NCBI RefSeq assembly: GCF_000380125.1
Contig: NZ_KB904574.1
Location: 1 to 64,000, forward strand
Direction of reading: 5' to 3'
Source: Streptococcus ovis DSM 16829
GTDB taxonomy: Bacteria > Bacillota > Bacilli > Lactobacillales > Streptococcaceae
DNA: 64,000 nucleotides
The position numbers and the translations under genes were made by a program. Below, piece by piece: positions 18,104 through 27,271 of the stretch. The stretch's first letter is position 1. The number at the start of each line of letters is the position of its first letter. The notes beneath the pieces are model-generated. The model was not told where the DNA came from, searched no databases, and was given only the letters and a program-made list of their open reading frames with translations.

Positions 18104-18988
18104 ATGAATAAACAAAAACAATTTTCTGAACATATGTTTGACTTTTTTGTCTATGGTGTAGCAATTCTTCTAATACTAGTTATTTTGTATCCGTTATGGT
18201 TTGTTATCATCGCTTCTTTCAGCAATCCAGCAGACGTCGCTAATGGTAATGTTTGGCTTTTACCAAAAGAATGGAAATTAGAAGGGTATCAAAAATTATT
18301 TGAGCAACCACTTTTTTGGAGAGGATATTTCAACACAATTTTATATACATTGATTGGAACGGCAGTAGCTCTATTTGTTAATATTCCGGCAGGGTACGCC
18401 TTATCTCGCAAGGATTTATTTGGGCGGAAATGGGTATCTATTTTCATCATTGTTCCTATGTTTATATCGGGAGGCTTGATACCAACTTATTTAGTAGTGA
18501 AACAAGTTGGTTTGGTCAATACATTTTGGGTGATGGTGGTACCGTTTGCTGTTTCAAGTTATAATATCATTGTTGCTCGGACCTTCTTCAATAATAGCAT
18601 TCCAGATGGTCTTTGGGAGGCAGCACAAATTGATGGTTGTAGTACTGTACGATACTTTTTCAGCATTGTCATCCCTCTTTCAAAGGCGATTTTAGCTGTT
18701 ATTGGACTTTGGACAGCTGTGGGGATTTGGAACTCATGGTTTAATGCCTTGATTTATCTGACAGATGAAAATTTACAACCATTGCAACTGATTTTACGGC
18801 GTCTTCTCATCAATAATCAAATGCTTCAATCACAAGCTACGGGAGAATTAGCTTCCGAATTACGAGCAACGGCTGATATGATGAAATACGCAGCTATTGT
18901 GGTATCAACAGCACCCATTATGATGTTGTATCCATTTTTACAAAAGTACTTTAATAAAGGCGTCATGATTGGCGCTATAAAAGAATAA
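18104..18988 (+). CDS. sugar ABC transporter permease, LplC type
   Basis: A 294-residue second permease, 9 bases after the first. Six helices and the EAA loop 'EAAQIDGCSTVRYFFSIVIPLSKAI' are visible. It ends in 'YFNKGVMIGAIKE', a conserved end of the CUT1 family used for oligosaccharides. Forms the heteromeric channel with the upstream permease. Confidence 0.9.
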   Translation: MNKQKQFSEHMFDFFVYGVAILLILVILYPLWFVIIASFSNPADVANGNVWLLPKEWKLEGYQKLFEQPLFWRGYFNTILYTLIGTAVALFVNIPAGYALSRKDLFGRKWVSIFIIVPMFISGGLIPTYLVVKQVGLVNTFWVMVVPFAVSSYNIIVARTFFNNSIPDGLWEAAQIDGCSTVRYFFSIVIPLSKAILAVIGLWTAVGIWNSWFNALIYLTDENLQPLQLILRRLLINNQMLQSQATGELASELRATADMMKYAAIVVSTAPIMMLYPFLQKYFNKGVMIGAIKE

Positions 18989-19010
18989 ATTTATAAGGAG
19001 ACATATTGTC

Positions 19011-20573
19011 ATGAAAAAAAGAATTATTCGTTCTCTATTGCTTTCAACAGTATTATTATCTGCTCTAACTGCATGTGGAACTGGTGGTAGTAAGGAAAAT
19101 TCATCTTCTAAAAAAGATGGAGACTATACTATCACAACAGTCCGTTGGTCTGATTGGGGAGATGCCTTTACCAAGGGCTATCTTGAAGAAGCAGAGAAAA
19201 ATAGCGGAATTGAGATTGATTGGGATGTCCATGTTGCAGCAGATTGGACAGATAAAAAAGCTGTCCTATTAGCAGGTGGTGATTTACCAGATGCGTTCCT
19301 TGGTTCTAATGTTTTTAACGATTCTGAGATTGCACAAAACCAAGCACTTTTCATCCCACTAGAAGATTTGATTGAGAAACATATGCCTAATCTTTCAAAA
19401 ATCTTGAAAGAAAATCCGAAGATGAAAGCGATGATTACTTCTCCAGATGGTCATATTTATAGTTTGCCTAAAAAATCACCAATGCGCCCAACGATTAGTA
19501 ATCAAGTGTTCATCAATAAAAAATGGCTAGATAATCTTAATCTCGAAATGCCAGATACTTACGAAGAATTTATTAAAGTTCTTGAAGCTTTCAAAAATGA
19601 AGACGCTAATGGTAATGGGGACAAAAATGATGAAATTCCATTCGGTGCAGGAAATGTCAGTGAAACATTTATGTTTATCTTGCCATTCAATAACCGTCTT
19701 GGAGCAGATAATACGATGGAGATGTCTGTAAAAAATGATAAACCTGTCTATCTTCGTGCAGAAGAAAGCTATAAAGAAGGAATTAAGTGGATGAGTGAAG
19801 CCTACAAAAAAGGTTTAATTGATCCAGAATTATATACACAAGATGAATCAATGGCTTCTGCCAAACGGATGGATAAAGAAGTGTCACGTGTTGGTGTATC
19901 AGGTGGTTGGACTGCAGATGCAACATTTGGACTACATGCGGATGAATATGTAGCTATGACACCGCTCAAAGGTCCAGATGGGAATCGTTATGTGCTATCT
20001 GATCCAGACCATTATAACTATGCTCGTAATGAATTGCTCATTACAAAAAATTGCGAAAAACCAGAAGAACTTTTGAAATGGGCAGATCAATTCTATACAG
20101 ATGATGCAAGTATCCAGACATTCTATGGTTCATTTGATATTGCAACTGAGAAAACTGGTACGGGCTATAAAGTGTTAGCTCCAAAAGACGGTAAATCTGC
20201 TGATGAATGGGCTTGGATTAATTCTCTTCGTGATTTTGGTCCAAAATATGTAACAGATGATTTTAATAGTAAAGTTGATATTGATGACACTCAAGGAGAT
20301 GGTTTGAAATTGAAACTAGATGAAGAAATCAAGCAGTATGCTCTTCCAGCCTTTCCAAATGTGACTTACTCACAAGAGGAATTAACACGCTTATCTGCAA
20401 TTTACGTAGATATTGATTCTTATGCGAAACAAATGACTTCCAAGTGGGTTGTTGAAGGTGGTATTGATAAAGAATGGGATGGATACATTAAGCAACTGAA
20501 AGCGATGGGGCTAGATAAATTTATGGAAATTCAAACGAAAGCTTATGAACGATATCAGTCTATTACTGAATAA
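19011..20573 (+). CDS. extracellular sugar-binding lipoprotein of the ABC importer
   Basis: A 520-residue solute-binding protein (family 1, LplA-like). The signal ends in the lipobox LTAC, with Cys at about residue 23, so it is membrane-tethered. The mature part has the typical 'EDLIEKHMPNLSKIL', 'SPDGHIYSLP', 'EMPDTYEEF', 'NGDKNDEIPFG' pattern shared with SusX at the other end of this window. Large binding proteins of this class usually take oligosaccharides. The substrate is unknown; the GH31 gene downstream suggests an alpha-linked glycan. Confidence 0.9.
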   Translation: MKKRIIRSLLLSTVLLSALTACGTGGSKENSSSKKDGDYTITTVRWSDWGDAFTKGYLEEAEKNSGIEIDWDVHVAADWTDKKAVLLAGGDLPDAFLGSNVFNDSEIAQNQALFIPLEDLIEKHMPNLSKILKENPKMKAMITSPDGHIYSLPKKSPMRPTISNQVFINKKWLDNLNLEMPDTYEEFIKVLEAFKNEDANGNGDKNDEIPFGAGNVSETFMFILPFNNRLGADNTMEMSVKNDKPVYLRAEESYKEGIKWMSEAYKKGLIDPELYTQDESMASAKRMDKEVSRVGVSGGWTADATFGLHADEYVAMTPLKGPDGNRYVLSDPDHYNYARNELLITKNCEKPEELLKWADQFYTDDASIQTFYGSFDIATEKTGTGYKVLAPKDGKSADEWAWINSLRDFGPKYVTDDFNSKVDIDDTQGDGLKLKLDEEIKQYALPAFPNVTYSQEELTRLSAIYVDIDSYAKQMTSKWVVEGGIDKEWDGYIKQLKAMGLDKFMEIQTKAYERYQSITE

Positions 20574-20621
20574 GGAATGATTCCCTAAAAAAACTCCTAA
20601 AGCACTAGGGTATCATTAAAT

Positions 20622-20657
20622 AGGAGCACGACCAACTAGTGGTCTTGCTCCTCATTT
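20622..20657 (+). terminator. hairpin between the binding-protein and YesL-like genes
   Basis: AGGAGCA and GACCA pair with TGGTC and TGCTCCT (one internal mismatch), followed by CATTTTGG. The weak T-run suggests partial termination or mRNA stabilisation, giving more binding protein than downstream products. Confidence 0.5.
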
Positions 20658-20667
20658 TGGTAGAATC

Positions 20668-21306
20668 ATGGTAGAAAAAATGATAAAATTATTTTCGATA
20701 GATAGCTTGCTAATGAGAAGATTAGCATTGCTGGCAGATCTTATGATACTGAATATTTTATTTATTTTAACAAGTTTTCCGATTCTGACAATTGGAGCTT
20801 CTATTACTGCACTTAATTGTAGTTGGCAACGAATTTTTCGCGGTGAAACTGAAAAGATTGTATCGTCCTATTTTGGTTATTTTAAAGATAATTTTTATCA
20901 AGCAACTTACATGTGGTTCGGATTGATAATTTCTGGAATAATTTTGATTTTGGAATCCATATTTTTTCTAGGACAAGTAGGTCTTGTTAGGTGGTTGGGG
21001 CTAGTTGTGTTACTATTTCTTTCTGTTATATGGATTCTCATTAGTACAGTTGGACTGACCTACATTGGCCGTTATACAGGTAGCCTGTTTCAGTCAATGA
21101 AAAATAGTCTACTACTGGCTTTTAAATGTCCATTTTACTGCATTTTCTTAATTTGGCTGAATGCATTTGTGGTATATTTTGCATTAGGGAGTGTGGTGGG
21201 AATGATGACAGCAATTTATGCTGGGACATTTGGTGGTTTTTCTCTCTTAGCAGGAATCAATGCTTGGAGTGTTAAGCACATATTTAAAAAAATTGAAGAG
21301 AATTAA
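20668..21306 (+). CDS. YesL-like DUF624 membrane protein
   Basis: A 212-residue protein with about five hydrophobic helices and the DUF624 start pattern 'FSIDSLLMRRLALLADLMILNILFIL' and 'TIGASITALN'. Proteins of this family are linked almost always to YesMN-type regulators and LplABC-type importers, but their function is not known. No strong RBS precedes either ATG 20668 or 20680, so the exact start is uncertain. Confidence 0.8.
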   Translation: MVEKMIKLFSIDSLLMRRLALLADLMILNILFILTSFPILTIGASITALNCSWQRIFRGETEKIVSSYFGYFKDNFYQATYMWFGLIISGIILILESIFFLGQVGLVRWLGLVVLLFLSVIWILISTVGLTYIGRYTGSLFQSMKNSLLLAFKCPFYCIFLIWLNAFVVYFALGSVVGMMTAIYAGTFGGFSLLAGINAWSVKHIFKKIEEN

Positions 21307-21317
21307 AAGGAGAAGGT

Positions 21318-23537
21318 ATGCAGACAACTTTTCAAGGGGAACACTATCGCATCACGGTATTGACCCATCAGTTGCTCCGATTGGAGTATTCGGAAGAGGG
21401 TTATTTTGAAGACCGTCCGACACGGGTGGTGCAATCTCGTGCTTTTGACTGTGCGCCATTTGAGGTGATTGAGGAAGAGGGACGATTGGAGATTATGACG
21501 TCCGCTTTGCACTTGCACTATGATCAGCAAGCATTCAGCGCCAATGGTCTCTTTATTGATGTCAAGAGCAATCTATCTGCTTATGGTAACCGTTGGTATT
21601 TTGGCAATGACTATCCAAATTTGGGCGGAACAACGCGGACATTGGATATGGTCGATGGGGCTATGGAGTTGGAAGATGGGATTCTCAGCAAGAATGGCTT
21701 TGCGGTTCTAGATGATTCCAATAGTTTTGTTTTTGATGAAAATGGAAATCCTATTGAACGATCAAGTAAGGTGATTGACCTCTATTTCTTTGGATATGGG
21801 CGTGATTACTTTGCAGCCTTAAAGGATTTTTATCAGTTAACAGGAGCAACGCCTTTGCTTCCTCGATATGCTTTGGGGAATTGGTGGAGCCGTTATTGGG
21901 CCTACTCGGAAGAAGAATTCCTTAGTTTGATGGATCGATTTGAGGCGGAACAGGTGCCTCTGTCTGTCAGCGTGATTGATATGGATTGGCATCGGACACA
22001 CGATGTACCATCACGTTTTGGTAGCGGTTGGACGGGTTATTCTTGGAATAAAGAGCTATTTCCAGACCCGAAACGATTTTTGACTGCCTTGCATGAGCGA
22101 GGGTTGAAAACAACACTTAATGTGCACCCCGCAGATGGCATTCGTGCCTTTGAAGATGCCTATCCAGCAGTTGCCGAGCGGATGGGCTTGAATACAGCCG
22201 TGGAAGAGCCTGCCTTGTTTGACATGGCAAATCCAATCTTCCGTGAGGCCTATTTCAAGGATGTGCATCATCCGTTGGAGGAACAGGGGGTTGATTTCTG
22301 GTGGATTGATTGGCAGCAGGGAACAGAAGGGCAAATTGATCCTCTGTGGATGCTCAATTATTACCACTATATGGATGCAGCACGCAAGGGGAAAAATGAT
22401 GTGATTTTGTCCCGTTATGCAGGGCCAGGCAGTCATCGCTTCCCAATCGGATTTTCAGGGGATACCTTTACCACATGGGAATCCTTGGCTTTCCAACCCT
22501 ATTTTACAAGCACCGCGTCCAACATTGGTTACACTTGGTGGAGCCACGATATTGGAGGACATATGAGAGGGCAGCATGATGAGGAATTGTCCTTGCGCTG
22601 GTTGCAATTTGGCGTATTTAGTCCCATCAATCGTCTTCATAGTTCCAATAGTCCATTTTCAAGTAAGGAGCCATGGGGCTATCGTCCAGAGATTGCGACT
22701 AGTATGAAGCATTATCTGCGCTTGCGTCATCAATTGATTCCTTATCTGTATACGATGAATGTTCGGACGCATGAAGAGGGCAAGCCGCTCATCACACCGA
22801 TGTATTACCATTATCCGTTGCAAGAGGAGAGTTACCAAGTGCCTAATCAGTACTTCTTTGGTTCGGAGTTGATGGTGGCGCCGATTACCGAAAAATCAGA
22901 TATGGCAGATAAAAAAGGTCGTGTTGAGGTCTGGTTCCCAGAAGGGAAATGGTATGATTTCTTTACGGATGCTTGCTACACAGGTGGCGTGAAATTGCCT
23001 GTCTACCGTGCAAAAGAAGCCATGCCAGTCTTTGCCAAGGAAGGAGCCATCATTCCACTAGACGCCCAACCTGCAGCAGCAGGAGTTGCCTTGCCAGAGG
23101 AAATCGAATGGCACATTTTCCCAGGGGAGTCTAATCAGTTTGATCTCGTTGAAATGGTGAATGGTCAGCGTGTGGTGACCAGTCTTAAAATGGATTGGGA
23201 AAGCCAAACGATTGCTCTTTCGGTAACGGGTGAACGGGAAACATTGCCAGCTAATCGCACCCACCGACTAGTTTTTCATGCAATGGAGCAAGCGGATATT
23301 GTACTTGAGAATGTGGATGCGACTATACCGTTTGATGGTACAGAACAGAAAGACACACAGACTTTCTTGGTACAGGTTTATGATTGCCTCCAAGGAATGG
23401 AAATCTCCTACGACATCAAACATCAATTGGTTTATGAGCTGAAGCAATGCCAAACAACCATGCAAATCGTAGTCGTCCTCAACCAATTAGAACAACGTTT
23501 ACGTGAGCAACTCACGGAGCTACTCTATTTAAGCTAG
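21318..23537 (+). CDS. GH31 family alpha-glycosidase, cytoplasmic
   Basis: A 739-residue glycoside hydrolase of family 31. There is no signal peptide, so it acts on imported sugar. The barrel begins near residue 180 ('YALGNWWSRYWAYSEEEF'). The nucleophile is Asp331 in 'WWIDWQQ' and the acid/base is Asp382 in 'GFSGDTF'. 'WWSHDIGGH' is another family signature. Family members cleave alpha-glucosides, alpha-xylosides and related bonds; the DWQQ version rather than DMNE departs from classical maltases. It is the last gene of the importer operon, 11 bases after the YesL-like gene, with AAAAGGAG. Confidence 0.9.
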   Translation: MQTTFQGEHYRITVLTHQLLRLEYSEEGYFEDRPTRVVQSRAFDCAPFEVIEEEGRLEIMTSALHLHYDQQAFSANGLFIDVKSNLSAYGNRWYFGNDYPNLGGTTRTLDMVDGAMELEDGILSKNGFAVLDDSNSFVFDENGNPIERSSKVIDLYFFGYGRDYFAALKDFYQLTGATPLLPRYALGNWWSRYWAYSEEEFLSLMDRFEAEQVPLSVSVIDMDWHRTHDVPSRFGSGWTGYSWNKELFPDPKRFLTALHERGLKTTLNVHPADGIRAFEDAYPAVAERMGLNTAVEEPALFDMANPIFREAYFKDVHHPLEEQGVDFWWIDWQQGTEGQIDPLWMLNYYHYMDAARKGKNDVILSRYAGPGSHRFPIGFSGDTFTTWESLAFQPYFTSTASNIGYTWWSHDIGGHMRGQHDEELSLRWLQFGVFSPINRLHSSNSPFSSKEPWGYRPEIATSMKHYLRLRHQLIPYLYTMNVRTHEEGKPLITPMYYHYPLQEESYQVPNQYFFGSELMVAPITEKSDMADKKGRVEVWFPEGKWYDFFTDACYTGGVKLPVYRAKEAMPVFAKEGAIIPLDAQPAAAGVALPEEIEWHIFPGESNQFDLVEMVNGQRVVTSLKMDWESQTIALSVTGERETLPANRTHRLVFHAMEQADIVLENVDATIPFDGTEQKDTQTFLVQVYDCLQGMEISYDIKHQLVYELKQCQTTMQIVVVLNQLEQRLREQLTELLYLS

Positions 23538-23566
23538 TAAAAAAAGCCCCCCAAGGGGCTTTTTCA
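23538..23566. terminator. bidirectional terminator
   Basis: AAAAAGCCCC / GGGGCTTTTT stem, T-runs on both strands, serving the GH31 operon and the convergent small gene. Confidence 0.85.
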
Positions 23567-23568
23567 TA

Positions 23569-23877
23569 TCATAATAGAAAATCTTCGACGTAAATCACGA
23601 CCTTGTTACTGTATTTTTCAAGGGTTTCCTTGCTGTTTTCTTCGTAAAGGGCACGAATTTGTTCAATTTTTTTAGGGAATTGGCCACCGATGTAGTCAAA
23701 TTTGCACTCGATGGTCAAGAAGAGTTCGTGGAAGAGATCGTTCATCTCAGTTAGTTTGGCAACCAACTCGGTATCGTGTTCCAAAAACGCTGGAACTTCT
23801 TGACGTTCGTAGAAAAAACCATTGCGCTCCTTGACAGGAAAACTGCCATACTCTAGGCAAAATTCATAAATCACCAT
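23569..23877 (-). CDS. hypothetical protein, about 102 residues
   Basis: A small acidic soluble protein, 'MVIYEFCLEYGSFPVKERNGFFYERQ...'. ATG 23877 (after GAGG) is preferred to ATG 23898, though neither has ideal spacing. It probably has a beta start and a helical second half. I do not recognise a family. It stands alone between a terminator and the MetE-like gene on the same strand. Confidence 0.6.
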   Translation of the reverse strand: MVIYEFCLEYGSFPVKERNGFFYERQEVPAFLEHDTELVAKLTEMNDLFHELFLTIECKFDYIGGQFPKKIEQIRALYEENSKETLEKYSNKVVIYVEDFLL

Positions 23878-23968
23878 AAACCTCGCTTTCTCTCTCATTG
23901 TAGCAAAAGCAGGAGAGAATAGAAAGCAATTAGACTAGAAAAAGAGGCGGTTTCCCACCTCGATTTGG

Positions 23969-25039
23969 TTAGTTATTCCAGAATTTTTCTGCGATTTCTT
24001 GACCTTGTTTGATTTTTTCCCATTGTTGTGGGATGGCGAGTTCATTTCCTGAGTCACATGAGGCAAATCCGCATTGGTGAGAGAGGAAGAGGCGGTCCTT
24101 TGGTAAGATATGGCTTGCTTGCTCCAAGAGGTCAAGCGCGCGTGCTTCATCGTCAAGTTTGGTTGTTTTTGATGAAAGAAGTCCCAACACCACTTCAGCC
24201 TTGCTGTTTTTCAAAGCTTCAAGTGCCTTGATGTCACCTGCAACCTCGCTATCCCATTCCAAGAAGAAGCGGTCGTAGTGTTGTTCTGCCAAGAATTTCT
24301 TGGCAATGGCTTCGTAAGTTCCTTCTGCGGCAGAACGGCTTTCGTAATTTCCACGGCAGTTGTGTGTCCAAACTGTTAAGCCGATTTCATGACCGTAGTC
24401 AACAACTTCGTTGTTGATGGCGATAAATTCATCTGCCAAATCTGCTAGGGCTGCATTACCATCTGCAAAGAATGAAGCAGGATTTGATTCGTCAAAGAGT
24501 TCCCAGAGGCAGTCGTCAAATTGGATGATTTCGCCGCCAGCTTCCTTGTATTCTAGCAAGAATTCTTTGTAGGCTTGAATTAAACCATTCTTCAACTCTT
24601 CATTTGTTTCATAGACTTGCCCTTCACCAGCTTCAGCTTTTACCAACTTGAAAATGTCAATAAAGTGGTGCCCTTTACCTGACAGTGGCTCAGTGATGCG
24701 GATACCGATGTCTTTACGAGTTTCAAAGTCACCACCATCGTGGTCATTGAAGCGGTAGCCATGCTCAGCAATGTAGCGCTCAATTCCTTTCAAGCCCCAA
24801 ACGAAGTCAAGGTGCCACATTGAACGACCGTATTCACCATCTGTCAAGATATCAATGCCATTGGCTTTTTGGTCTGCGATGATTTGCTTGATGTCAGCAG
24901 TTTCAGTTTCTTGGTAACCCGGAAGTGCATCATAAAATGGATATTGGATATCGTCACGGTGTTCAATTTCGGTTTTGAATTGACGAAGATTCGCAGGACG
25001 AAGGAGTGAACCAACTAATTGGAATTTTGATTGTGTCAT
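23969..25039 (-). CDS. MetE-like cobalamin-independent methionine synthase family protein (YxjG/YxjH type)
   Basis: A 356-residue protein matching the C-terminal catalytic barrel of MetE, without the N-terminal half. Probable zinc ligands are the His and Cys of 'HNCRGN', the Glu of 'FLEWDSE' and the Cys of 'LSHQCGFASCDSGNEL'. Such short forms are thought to move methyl groups to homocysteine from donors other than methyltetrahydrofolate. Start 25039 is ATG with GAGG upstream; a TTG 15 bases earlier is less likely. A perfect MET-box lies about 83 bases upstream, supporting a methionine role. Confidence 0.85.
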   Translation of the reverse strand: MTQSKFQLVGSLLRPANLRQFKTEIEHRDDIQYPFYDALPGYQETETADIKQIIADQKANGIDILTDGEYGRSMWHLDFVWGLKGIERYIAEHGYRFNDHDGGDFETRKDIGIRITEPLSGKGHHFIDIFKLVKAEAGEGQVYETNEELKNGLIQAYKEFLLEYKEAGGEIIQFDDCLWELFDESNPASFFADGNAALADLADEFIAINNEVVDYGHEIGLTVWTHNCRGNYESRSAAEGTYEAIAKKFLAEQHYDRFFLEWDSEVAGDIKALEALKNSKAEVVLGLLSSKTTKLDDEARALDLLEQASHILPKDRLFLSHQCGFASCDSGNELAIPQQWEKIKQGQEIAEKFWNN

Positions 25040-25121
25040 GTCTCTATACCTCAATGATTTGTGATGGTATTATTGTAACCTATCTCTTTTAATTTGAAAA
25101 ATAGTTATTATACAGGATTTG

Positions 25122-25140
25122 ATATAGTTTTAAACTATAT
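25122..25140. promoter_or_regulatory. MET-box (LysR-type methionine regulator site)
   Basis: ATATAGTTTTAAACTATAT, a perfect inverted repeat with 9-base arms. Its core matches the streptococcal MET-box TATAGTTTNAAACTATA described for MetR/MtaR. It lies between the divergent MetE-like and PHP genes and is placed best for the former. Confidence 0.8.
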
Positions 25141-25165
25141 GGAAACGACACTACTCTTAAAATGA

Positions 25166-25194
25166 TTGGATTTTATGGAACTATTTGTTAAAAT
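25166..25194 (+). promoter_or_regulatory. promoter of the PHP-family gene
   Basis: TTGGAT, 17 bases, TAAAAT with an upstream TGT (extended -10). Confidence 0.6.
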
Positions 25195-25231
25195 AGCAGT
25201 AAGGAAAGCAGACACTATTAGGAGGTTTCTT

Positions 25232-25966
25232 ATGCGTGACAACCACTTGCACACCCATTTTTCCTTTGACTCTGAGGCGGATTTTGAATCCTATTTAAAG
25301 GCCTTTGAGGGGGAAATCGTGACAACAGAGCACTATGATTTGTCAAATCCTTATAGCCAACAGGATGACGTACCTGATTATGAGGCCTATTCTCAGGAAA
25401 TAGCAGAGCTGAATAGTCGCTACGGAAATCGCATTAAAAAAGGAATTGAAATCGGCTATTATCAACCAAGGGAAGCTGATATTATTGCCTATCTGGCCGA
25501 TAAGGACTATGATGTCAAACTCCTTTCTGTCCATCATAACGGTGTCAATGATTATTTGGATGATGAAGTGGCTGATATGGATAAACAGGCGGTCATTCAG
25601 GAGTATCTGGATAAGTTGGAATATGCCATTGGACGAGTGGAGGCGGATGTATTGGCTCATTTTGATTATGGCTTCCGTAAGTTTAAAGTGACAGTTGAAG
25701 AATTACAAGCATATGAATCCCAACTTCGTCGTATTTTCCAGAAGATGATGGCTCACAACCTTGCCTTTGAGTTCAATAGTAAATCCATGTATCTCTATGG
25801 TCATGAGCATCTGTATCTTTATGCTCTTAGTTTACTGCAAGAGATGGGGTGTCATCGCTATTCTGTGGGATCTGATGGACACAAACTAGAACACTTCCGT
25901 CTACGGTTTGATCGTATTGAAGCACTGCTAAGCCAGTATGGAATTCGTGAAGAAGAGATTTTATGA
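25232..25966 (+). CDS. PHP-domain phosphoesterase, histidinol-phosphatase-like
   Basis: A 244-residue protein starting at 25232 with AGGAGG upstream; an earlier ATG at 25166 lies in the promoter. 'DNHLHTHFSFDS' at the N-terminus, 'TTEHYD', 'LLSVHHNG', 'AHFDYGFRKF', 'FEFNSKS' and 'SVGSDGHKLEHF' are the metal-binding motifs of the PHP superfamily. It resembles HisK-type histidinol phosphatases, but no histidine genes are nearby, so the substrate may differ. Confidence 0.8.
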   Translation: MRDNHLHTHFSFDSEADFESYLKAFEGEIVTTEHYDLSNPYSQQDDVPDYEAYSQEIAELNSRYGNRIKKGIEIGYYQPREADIIAYLADKDYDVKLLSVHHNGVNDYLDDEVADMDKQAVIQEYLDKLEYAIGRVEADVLAHFDYGFRKFKVTVEELQAYESQLRRIFQKMMAHNLAFEFNSKSMYLYGHEHLYLYALSLLQEMGCHRYSVGSDGHKLEHFRLRFDRIEALLSQYGIREEEIL

Positions 25967-25984
25967 GAAAAATAGGATTATTTT

Positions 25985-26014
25985 TTGAAATCCTACCTCA
26001 AAGCATGCTATACT
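25985..26014 (+). promoter_or_regulatory. promoter implying a leaderless mRNA
   Basis: TTGAAA (25985-25990), 18 bases, TATACT (26009-26014) with upstream TGC. The first base of the ATG at 26021 is 7 bases after the -10, exactly where transcription should begin. Confidence 0.6.
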
Positions 26015-26020
26015 ATTCTT

Positions 26021-27199
26021 ATGAAAGATAACCATTTAAAACATTCAAAATTTTTATTGGTAGGGATTATGATGATGGGAGCCGTGATGCGGGTCCCATT
26101 TACAGCGATTCCTGCTGTTTTGACAGATATTGCTGCAGGGCTTGGTGTACAAGTCAGTGATTTAGGGATTTTAACCTCCTTGCCATTGCTGATGTTTGCC
26201 CTCTGTTCATCTCTAGCTCCGAAATGGGCTGCGCGCCTTGGACTTGAAAAAGTTTTAGGATTGGCTGTAGTAGTGATGACAGTTGGCTCCTTGATGCGGG
26301 TTGTCAATGTCCCTACGCTGTATATTGGAACTCTTTTAATCGGTGCTGCTGTCGCTATCATCAATGTATTGATGCCCAGTCTTGTGTCCGTTCATTTTCC
26401 AATGAAAGTGGGAATGTATACAACGATTTACATTACAACAATGGGGGTTGCAGGGACGATTGGCTCCATGGTGGCAGTTCCAATTGTAGCGGCTACTTCT
26501 TGGCAAATCTTTATCCTGCTACTGACCGTTTTTGTAGCATTGGCTACTCTTTTGTGGCTTCCAAATATGCGGTACAACCATCATTTTTCCCAAACAAAGC
26601 AAGCAAATAAGAACAATTCTGTTTGGAAGAACAAAGTAGCGTGGGTATTTCTGTTGTTTGGTGGGCTTCAATCTATGCTTTTTTACACAGAAATGACTTG
26701 GTTGCCAACGATTGCACAGACAGCAGGACTTTCAAAGGCAGAAGCAGGTTTGCTAGCTGGTATCTTTACCTTTATTAGTATCCCAGTATCAATGGTGACA
26801 CCGACTATTGTTTCTCGTCTCACAAATTCTCAACGTGCCTGGTTTATGTCAGGCGTTTCGTTGTTGACAATTGTTGGACTTGTTTGGATGTTATTTGCAC
26901 CAGCAAATTTTGTCATTTGGGTGATGATTAGCCTTTTATTAGGGCTATCAGTTAGTGTGCTCTTCCCTTATATGATGTTGAGTTTTACATTGAAGACCAG
27001 TGATGGACAGGCAACAGCACAATTATCAGGTATGGTTCAATCAGGTGGATATCTCATTGCTTCGATTGGTCCAGCAGTGCTAGGATATAGTTTTCCGGTC
27101 TTTGGGACATGGAATCCACTGATTTATGCCTTGCTATTTGTCACAGTTGCCATGATGGCAACCATTATTGCGATTGAAAAACATGATGTCATTCTTTAA
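26021..27199 (+). CDS. MFS transporter, CynX/NimT-like
   Basis: A 392-residue major facilitator with twelve predicted helices and a central polar loop ('NHHFSQTKQANKNNSVWKN'). The pattern 'GAVMRVPFTAIPAVLTDIAAGLGVQVSDLGILTSLPLLMFALCS' is typical of the cyanate/nitroimidazole-type branch, whose substrates are mostly unknown. ATG 26021 has no ribosome-binding site and appears to sit at the transcription start. The longer frame from 25985 would cross the promoter. Confidence 0.85.
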   Translation: MKDNHLKHSKFLLVGIMMMGAVMRVPFTAIPAVLTDIAAGLGVQVSDLGILTSLPLLMFALCSSLAPKWAARLGLEKVLGLAVVVMTVGSLMRVVNVPTLYIGTLLIGAAVAIINVLMPSLVSVHFPMKVGMYTTIYITTMGVAGTIGSMVAVPIVAATSWQIFILLLTVFVALATLLWLPNMRYNHHFSQTKQANKNNSVWKNKVAWVFLLFGGLQSMLFYTEMTWLPTIAQTAGLSKAEAGLLAGIFTFISIPVSMVTPTIVSRLTNSQRAWFMSGVSLLTIVGLVWMLFAPANFVIWVMISLLLGLSVSVLFPYMMLSFTLKTSDGQATAQLSGMVQSGGYLIASIGPAVLGYSFPVFGTWNPLIYALLFVTVAMMATIIAIEKHDVIL

Positions 27200-27229
27200 A
27201 AACCAAGTTTCTTGGTTTTTATTTTTTTT
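27198..27229 (+). terminator. intrinsic terminator after the MFS gene
   Basis: AAAAACCAAG / CTTGGTTTTT stem, 3-base loop, followed by a long T-run. Confidence 0.9.
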
Positions 27230-27271
27230 GCTTTTAAAAAATGGTATAATATATGGGAAAGGAGGGACGAA

